Below are positions 6,560 through 10,867 of a stretch of 10,867 nt of DNA, in pieces; position 1 is the stretch's first letter; every line of letters starts with the position of its first letter. The position numbers were made by a program, and so were the translations under genes. The notes under the pieces are model-generated. The model saw only the letters and a program-made list of their open reading frames with translations. It was not told where the DNA came from and ran no database searches. The stretch is from Prevotella sp. (GTDB lineage: Bacteria; Bacteroidota; Bacteroidia; Bacteroidales; Bacteroidaceae): contig JAEEZP010000083.1 in NCBI GenBank assembly GCA_016291915.1, positions 1-10,867 on the forward strand. Reading direction: 5' to 3'.

Positions 6560-8218
6560 ATGAAAATACCGTGTTTCAACGAACTGATTGAAAAAAGCAT
6601 CATCGACAATTGGGATCTTGATGCGATTACAGATTATAAGGGAGCAACACTGCAATACCATGATGTAGCACGTAAGATTGAGAAACTGCATATCATGTTT
6701 GAATGCAGCGGGGTTGAGAAAGGTGACAAGATCGCCTTGTGCGGAAGAAACAGTGCCAACTGGGCTGTAGCCTTCCTGGCTACGCTTACCTATGGGGCTG
6801 TGGCTGTGCCCATCCTCCATGAGTTCACCTCTGAGCAGGTACATAACATCGTCAACCACTGTGATGCCAAACTGCTCTTTGTCGGTGATGTGGTGGCTAC
6901 AACCATCGATCCCACCATGATGCCTCATCTGGAGGGTATTATCTATATTCCCGACTACAGTCTGGTTATCTCACGTACTGACAAATTAACCTATGCCCGT
7001 GAGCATCTCAACGAGATGTATGGAAAACGCTTTCCGAAGTATTTCCGCAAGGAACATGTCCACTATTATAAAGAGTCTGACCCTAACGAACTGGCTCTCA
7101 TCAACTATACCAGTGGAACAACCGGTTTCTCCAAGGGTGTGATGCTTCCCTACCGTGCATTGTGGAGTAATTTCGACTTTGCCTGCGATGCTATGGGAAA
7201 GAATGTCAAACGCGGGGATAATGTTATCAGTATCCTGCCTATGGCACATATGTATGGCATGGCATTCGAGTTCATCTACGAGTTCCTGCGTGGGTGTCAT
7301 ATCTTCTACCTCACGAGGGTGCCTTCTCCAGCCATCATCGCACAGGCATATGCCGACATCAAGCCGTCCATCATCATTGCTGTACCACTGGTCATTGAGA
7401 AGATTGTGAAAAAGAAGATTCTACCGAAGTTACAGACCCCACGCATGAAGATCTTATTTAACATGCCGGTGGTTAACAGAAAAGTAAAGCAGGCAGTTTA
7501 CGAACAGGTATATCAGTCGTTCGGTGGAAAGATTTACGAGATTATCGTCGGTGGAGCAGCCTTCAACCAGGAAGTGGAAAGCTTCATGGAGAGCATAAAC
7601 TTCCCACTGACCGTAGGCTATGGAGCTACGGAGTGTGCTCCTATCATCACCTACGCCAGTTGTGAGACCTTCGTTCCTGGCAGCTGTGGAAGAGCAGCCT
7701 TACACATGGAAGTGAAGATTGACAGTCATGATCCACAGAATGTTCCCGGTGAGATCCTTACCAGAGGACTCAACGTGATGCTCGGTTATTATAAGAATGA
7801 GGAAGAGACAGCCCGTACGCTCGATAAGGAAGGATGGTATCATACCGGTGACTTAGGAACGATGGATGAGAATGGTAACCTCTTTATCAAAGGTAGGATC
7901 AAGAACATGCTCTTAGGCCCGAGCGGACAAAATATCTACCCTGAGGAGATAGAAGACAAACTGAACTCTTTGGCTTTAGTTGTGGAGAGTATCGTCGTAC
8001 AGCGTGACAACAAACTGATAGGATTGGTTTATCCCGATTATGATGAGGTACGTAATATCGGTTTGAGTCAAGAAGACTTGGAGAAGATCATGGAAGAGAA
8101 CCGAACAACACTGAATGAGATGGTTCCAGCCTATTGTAAACTCTCTGCCATCCAGCTCTCTGAGAATGAGTTTGAGAAGACACCGAAGAAGAGTATCAAG
8201 CGTTATCTGTATGCTTGA
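6560..8218 (+). CDS. AMP-forming (long-chain fatty) acyl-CoA ligase, second of a tandem pair
   Basis: Complete 552-aa paralog of the preceding gene, alignable end to end with almost no gaps and by eye well over half identical, so the pair arose by gene duplication. The same ANL motifs are intact: YTSGTTGFSKG at 183-193, GYGATEC at 353-359, GWYHTGD at 425-431 with Asp431, and KGRIKN at 444-449. The C-terminal TPKKSIKRYLY is identical to that of the paralog. It starts 38 bp after the first ligase with no visible terminator or consensus promoter between, so both are probably read from the promoter at 4741-4771. Divergence in the middle region (for example around 200-260 and 285-320) may reflect different acyl substrates, which is inference. 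No acyl-carrier, beta-oxidation or acyltransferase gene is adjacent to indicate the pathway. Confidence 0.87.
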   Translation: MKIPCFNELIEKSIIDNWDLDAITDYKGATLQYHDVARKIEKLHIMFECSGVEKGDKIALCGRNSANWAVAFLATLTYGAVAVPILHEFTSEQVHNIVNHCDAKLLFVGDVVATTIDPTMMPHLEGIIYIPDYSLVISRTDKLTYAREHLNEMYGKRFPKYFRKEHVHYYKESDPNELALINYTSGTTGFSKGVMLPYRALWSNFDFACDAMGKNVKRGDNVISILPMAHMYGMAFEFIYEFLRGCHIFYLTRVPSPAIIAQAYADIKPSIIIAVPLVIEKIVKKKILPKLQTPRMKILFNMPVVNRKVKQAVYEQVYQSFGGKIYEIIVGGAAFNQEVESFMESINFPLTVGYGATECAPIITYASCETFVPGSCGRAALHMEVKIDSHDPQNVPGEILTRGLNVMLGYYKNEEETARTLDKEGWYHTGDLGTMDENGNLFIKGRIKNMLLGPSGQNIYPEEIEDKLNSLALVVESIVVQRDNKLIGLVYPDYDEVRNIGLSQEDLEKIMEENRTTLNEMVPAYCKLSAIQLSENEFEKTPKKSIKRYLYA

Positions 8219-8249
8219 TGCTGGTCTATAGCTTAGGGTATATATAGAT

Positions 8250-8288
8250 TTAGGGACAGGTATCTGATGTTTTGATACCTGTCCCTAA
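8250..8288. terminator. 15-bp perfect inverted repeat between convergent genes; terminator or REP-like palindrome
   Basis: TTAGGGACAGGTATC (8250-8264) is the exact reverse complement of GATACCTGTCCCTAA (8274-8288), with a 9-nt loop between. It lies between the stop of the second ligase (8218) and the stop of the minus-strand regulator (8308), the expected place for a two-way terminator. There is no clear T-run after either arm, only AT-rich sequence, so a standard intrinsic terminator is not fully supported. The GGGACAGG...CCTGTCCC core resembles dispersed palindromes mobilised by Y1 (REP-associated) transposases. Confidence 0.65.
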
Positions 8289-8307
8289 TTATTTATACCT
8301 TATTATA

Positions 8308-8901
8308 TTATAGTAATGCTGTTGAACGGACACGACTGAGCGTCTCGGGGGTCATCTGCAGATAACTGGCGATATAAACCAAAGGAGCCCTGAGGATTAC
8401 CTGAGGCGTGAGTTTACACATGCGACGGTAACGGTTCTCTGCACTTTCGAAACGTACTAAGTCGGCATGTACCTGTGAGAGGATCAACGATTCCTCAAGA
8501 ATCTTACGATACAAGATCTGGATATTCACATTATGTAAAGCCACCTCTTCCAGTTTCTTCTTCGGTAACTCGTAGATGACAGTAGTCTCCAAAGCCTCTA
8601 TCTGCAAGGATGAAGGTACTTCCTTGAAAAGACTCTCAATACTCATCATGATCGTCCCTTCCACCGCCAGATATTCCGTCACCTCTTTCTTGTTCTTGTA
8701 ATAAAACTCCCGTAACAGTCCTTTATGAATATAGATGATGCTTGTGCACACCTCACCTTCCTTCAAGACCATCTCCCCCTTACTGTATTTCTTAGGTACG
8801 AGAACGCTTTCCAGAATATCCAACTCATCATGAGTCATCGTACTATATCGCCGTGCCAACTCACGGGCGATATCTCGTGTTGTATACAATGGTTCTTTCA
8901 T
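8308..8901 (-). CDS. Crp/Fnr-family transcriptional regulator
   Basis: Complete protein of 197 aa, a usual size for short Bacteroidota Crp/Fnr regulators. Residues of about 30-120 form the cyclic-nucleotide-binding-like beta-roll (KKYSKGEMVLKEGEVCTSII, then HKGLLREFYY), followed by a long dimerisation helix. The C-terminal helix-turn-helix is clear in APLVYIASYLQMTPETLSRV at about 172-191. I see no Arg-Ser pair like that which binds cAMP in E. coli CRP, and no N-terminal Cys cluster as in FNR, so the effector is unknown and it may bind none. The start at 8901 has a strong Shine-Dalgarno sequence just upstream. The gene begins 21 bp after the lepA stop on the same strand, so it is probably co-transcribed with lepA. 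Its target could be local, including the dyads upstream of the ligases, but nothing in the sequence proves this. Confidence 0.85.
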   Translation of the reverse strand: MKEPLYTTRDIARELARRYSTMTHDELDILESVLVPKKYSKGEMVLKEGEVCTSIIYIHKGLLREFYYKNKKEVTEYLAVEGTIMMSIESLFKEVPSSLQIEALETTVIYELPKKKLEEVALHNVNIQILYRKILEESLILSQVHADLVRFESAENRYRRMCKLTPQVILRAPLVYIASYLQMTPETLSRVRSTALL

Positions 8902-8904
8902 ATT

Positions 8905-8911
8905 CCTCCTT
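8905..8911 (-). promoter_or_regulatory. Unusually strong Shine-Dalgarno sequence for the Crp/Fnr gene
   Basis: Read on the minus strand, AAGGAGG ends 3 nt before the ATG at 8901. It is the only near-perfect Shine-Dalgarno match ahead of a gene here; the other starts have A-rich leaders, as is typical in Bacteroidota. The spacing is shorter than the usual optimum. The site lies in the 21-bp gap after lepA. Confidence 0.55.
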
Positions 8912-8922
8912 ATAAATCATTA

Positions 8923-10704
8923 TTAGTCAAGTTTTAATACAGCTAAAAATGCCTTCTGCGGAACTTCCACATTTCCGATTTGTTTCATCCGCTTCTTTCC
9001 ACGTTTTTGCTTTTCCAAGAGTTTTCGTTTACGGCTCACATCACCACCATAACACTTTGCTGTTACATCCTTACGTACTTGCTTCACCGTTTCACGGGCA
9101 ATAATCTTTGCGCCAATAGCCGCCTGTATGGCAATGTCAAACTGTTGACGGGGAATCAGCTCCTTCAGTTTTTCACACATCCTCCTACCGAAGGTCACCG
9201 CATTGTCAACATGTGTCAGGGTGGACAGGGCATCCACGGGTTCGCCATTCAACAGGATATCCAACTTTATCAGTTTAGAAGGACGATAGCCGTCGATATG
9301 GTAATCGAAAGAAGCATATCCTTTACTGATGCTCTTCAACTTATCATAGAAATCGATGACGATCTCCCCGAGTGGTAACATAAAATGCAGTTCTACACGG
9401 TTTCCACTGACATACTCCTGATTGATGAGTTCTCCACGCTTATCGAGACACAGTTTCATGATCGGCCCTATAAAGGTAGATGCCGTGATGATACTGGCCC
9501 GGATATAGGGCTCCTCAATATGATCAATCATCGTTGGATCTGGCAATCCGGAAGGATTATGTACCTCCTTGCTGCCTCCCTGCTTGTCATAAACCATATA
9601 AGAAACGTTGGGCACTGTGGTGATCACATCCATATCAAACTCACGGTCAAGACGTTCCTGAACGATCTCCATATGTAACAGGCCGAGGAAACCACAACGG
9701 AATCCGAAACCTAAGGCTACGGAAGACTCCGGCTGAAAGGTCAGTGAAGCATCATTCAACTGCAGTTTTTCCAAAGAAGAGCGGAGGTTCTCGTAATCAG
9801 TAGGATCAATCGGATAAACACCGGCAAAAACCATCGGTTTGACTTCCTGGAAACCTTCAATGGCAGAACTACACGGACGGGCAATATGCGTGATGGTATC
9901 ACCAACCTTCACCTCCCTCGACTCCTTGATACCACTGATGATATAACCCACATCACCGGTACGTAGTTCCTGACGAGGGATCATATCCATCTTCAGGACA
10001 CCCACCTCATCGGCATCATATTCCATCCCCGTATTGAAGAACTTCACCTTATCACCCTTATGTATCACACCATTCACAATCTTGAAATAAGCAATGATAC
10101 CGCGGAAAGAGTTAAACACGGAGTCGAAAATCAATGCCTGTAAAGGAGCTTCGGGATCACCCTTCGGACAAGGGATACGGTTGACGACAGCCTCGAGAAT
10201 AGCAGGGACACCCTCTCCTGTCTTACCCGATGCGCGGATAATATCCGAGGGATCACATCCCAACAGATCCACGATCTCATCCTCTACCTCATCGGGCATA
10301 GCGCTGGGCATGTCTATCTTATTGATGACCGGGATAATCTCCAAATCATTATCTATAGCCAGATATAGATTACTGATGGTCTGTGCCTGCACACCTTGCG
10401 TTGCATCCACCACGAGCAAGGCTCCCTCACAAGCAGCTATACTACGGCTTACCTCATACGAGAAGTCAACATGCCCCGGAGTGTCAATAAGATTGAGAAT
10501 ATACTTCTCACCCTGATAGACATATTCCATCTGTATAGCATGACTCTTGATGGTGATGCCTCGTTCTTTCTCCAGATCCATGTCATCAAGCATCTGACCC
10601 TCTGTGATCTGTATCGTATTGGTATACTCCAAGAGTCGGTCAGCTATGGTCGACTTTCCATGGTCGATATGAGCAATAATACAAAAGTTCCTTATATTTT
10701 GCAT
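8923..10704 (-). CDS. lepA: Translation elongation factor 4 (LepA), ribosome-associated GTPase
   Basis: Complete protein of 593 aa, close to the usual length of just under 600. LepA is a cytoplasmic translational GTPase that binds ribosomes and has been linked to back-translocation, stress and initiation/assembly roles. GTPase motifs are all visible: G1 AHIDHGKST at 11-19, G2 ERGITIKS at 47-54, G3 DTPGHVDF at 74-81, G4 NKID at 128-131, and G5-like ASGKTG at 158-163. The EF-G-like domains follow, and the LepA-specific C-terminal domain is diagnostic: YGGDVSRKRKLLEKQKRGKK, then RMKQIGNVEVPQKAF. This tail separates it from EF-G and from BipA/TypA. The MQNIRNF start just before G1 is normal for LepA. 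A Bacteroidota-type promoter lies 22-53 bp upstream, and the Crp/Fnr gene follows closely, suggesting a two-gene unit. Confidence 0.98.
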   Translation of the reverse strand: MQNIRNFCIIAHIDHGKSTIADRLLEYTNTIQITEGQMLDDMDLEKERGITIKSHAIQMEYVYQGEKYILNLIDTPGHVDFSYEVSRSIAACEGALLVVDATQGVQAQTISNLYLAIDNDLEIIPVINKIDMPSAMPDEVEDEIVDLLGCDPSDIIRASGKTGEGVPAILEAVVNRIPCPKGDPEAPLQALIFDSVFNSFRGIIAYFKIVNGVIHKGDKVKFFNTGMEYDADEVGVLKMDMIPRQELRTGDVGYIISGIKESREVKVGDTITHIARPCSSAIEGFQEVKPMVFAGVYPIDPTDYENLRSSLEKLQLNDASLTFQPESSVALGFGFRCGFLGLLHMEIVQERLDREFDMDVITTVPNVSYMVYDKQGGSKEVHNPSGLPDPTMIDHIEEPYIRASIITASTFIGPIMKLCLDKRGELINQEYVSGNRVELHFMLPLGEIVIDFYDKLKSISKGYASFDYHIDGYRPSKLIKLDILLNGEPVDALSTLTHVDNAVTFGRRMCEKLKELIPRQQFDIAIQAAIGAKIIARETVKQVRKDVTAKCYGGDVSRKRKLLEKQKRGKKRMKQIGNVEVPQKAFLAVLKLD

Positions 10705-10725
10705 GGTAGTTTCTTCAATAATCTA

Positions 10726-10757
10726 CAAAATTACGAAAAAGTGAGCGAAATACCAAA
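10726..10757 (-). promoter_or_regulatory. Bacteroidota-type promoter for lepA
   Basis: On the minus strand, TTTG (10754-10757) is the -33 element and TAATTTTG (10726-10733) matches the -7 consensus TAnnTTTG, with a 20-bp spacer. Transcription would start about 10-15 bp before the lepA ATG at 10704, giving a very short leader. The rest of the flank (10758-10867) is AT-rich, and I see no gene or convincing RNA in it. Confidence 0.65.
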
Positions 10758-10867
10758 TTTATTTGCATTTTTCAAGTAAAAGTAGCTTCACACGCCGTGA
10801 TATAGTAATGAAAAGAAGATTTTTCCGTAAATATTTCCTTTTTTTTAGATAATTACGCCAAAAAAAA

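Noticed and set aside
5438..7270. Nearly identical DNA patches shared by the two ligases (for example around the P-loop and the MAHMYGMA motif), possible gene conversion
   Set aside because: The identical runs are short and sit at strongly conserved protein motifs, so selection on the protein explains them as well as recent conversion.
8980..9378. 132-codon plus-strand open frame inside lepA
   Set aside because: It overlaps the highly conserved LepA C-terminal coding region in antisense and has no recognisable features of its own.
10758..10867. AT-rich right edge with homopolymer runs, considered as a small RNA or terminator of a neighbouring gene
   Set aside because: No stable stem followed by a T-run and no convincing promoter; only a 4-bp TCAC/GTGA inverted repeat is visible, which is not enough to call a feature.

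Overview
The window looks like chromosomal DNA from a member of the Bacteroidota, most likely Prevotella or a close relative. Three things point there. The first gene is a Bacteroidota-type 'putative porin'. Two promoters fit the Bacteroidota pattern (TTTG, a spacer of about 19-20 bp, then TAnnTTTG). Most genes have no Shine-Dalgarno sequence. The genus is an inference from overall sequence style, not a database match.

Left part, plus strand (1-4651): the 3' part of an outer-membrane porin gene (its start lies before the window), then a PLP-dependent class I aminotransferase 40 bp later, then a LolC/LolE-type ABC transporter permease 10 bp after that. The last two are almost certainly co-transcribed. 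A weak hairpin followed by a T-run overlaps the permease stop codon and may end the unit.

Middle part, plus strand (4652-8218): a 193-bp regulatory region, then two tandem paralogous AMP-forming (long-chain fatty) acyl-CoA ligases 38 bp apart. The regulatory region is the most structured non-coding DNA here. A near-consensus promoter sits between and inside two perfect 27-bp direct repeats, each with an internal TGCACA/TGTGCA dyad, and a 22-bp palindrome with one mismatched pair follows in the leader. This looks like an operator array controlling the ligase pair.

Right part, minus strand (8308-10704): lepA (elongation factor 4, 593 aa) with its own Bacteroidota-type promoter, followed 21 bp later by a Crp/Fnr-family regulator preceded by an unusually strong Shine-Dalgarno sequence. 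The ligases and the regulator converge on a 15-bp perfect inverted repeat with a GGGACAGG core. It may serve as a two-way terminator, but its shape also resembles mobile REP-like palindromes.

The gene content is housekeeping and general metabolism: envelope, amino-acid metabolism, lipid activation and translation. I see no phage, IS element, CRISPR array, tRNA or rRNA. I found no clear new multi-gene system. The points most worth following up are the repeat/dyad array upstream of the ligases and the hairpin at 8250-8288.
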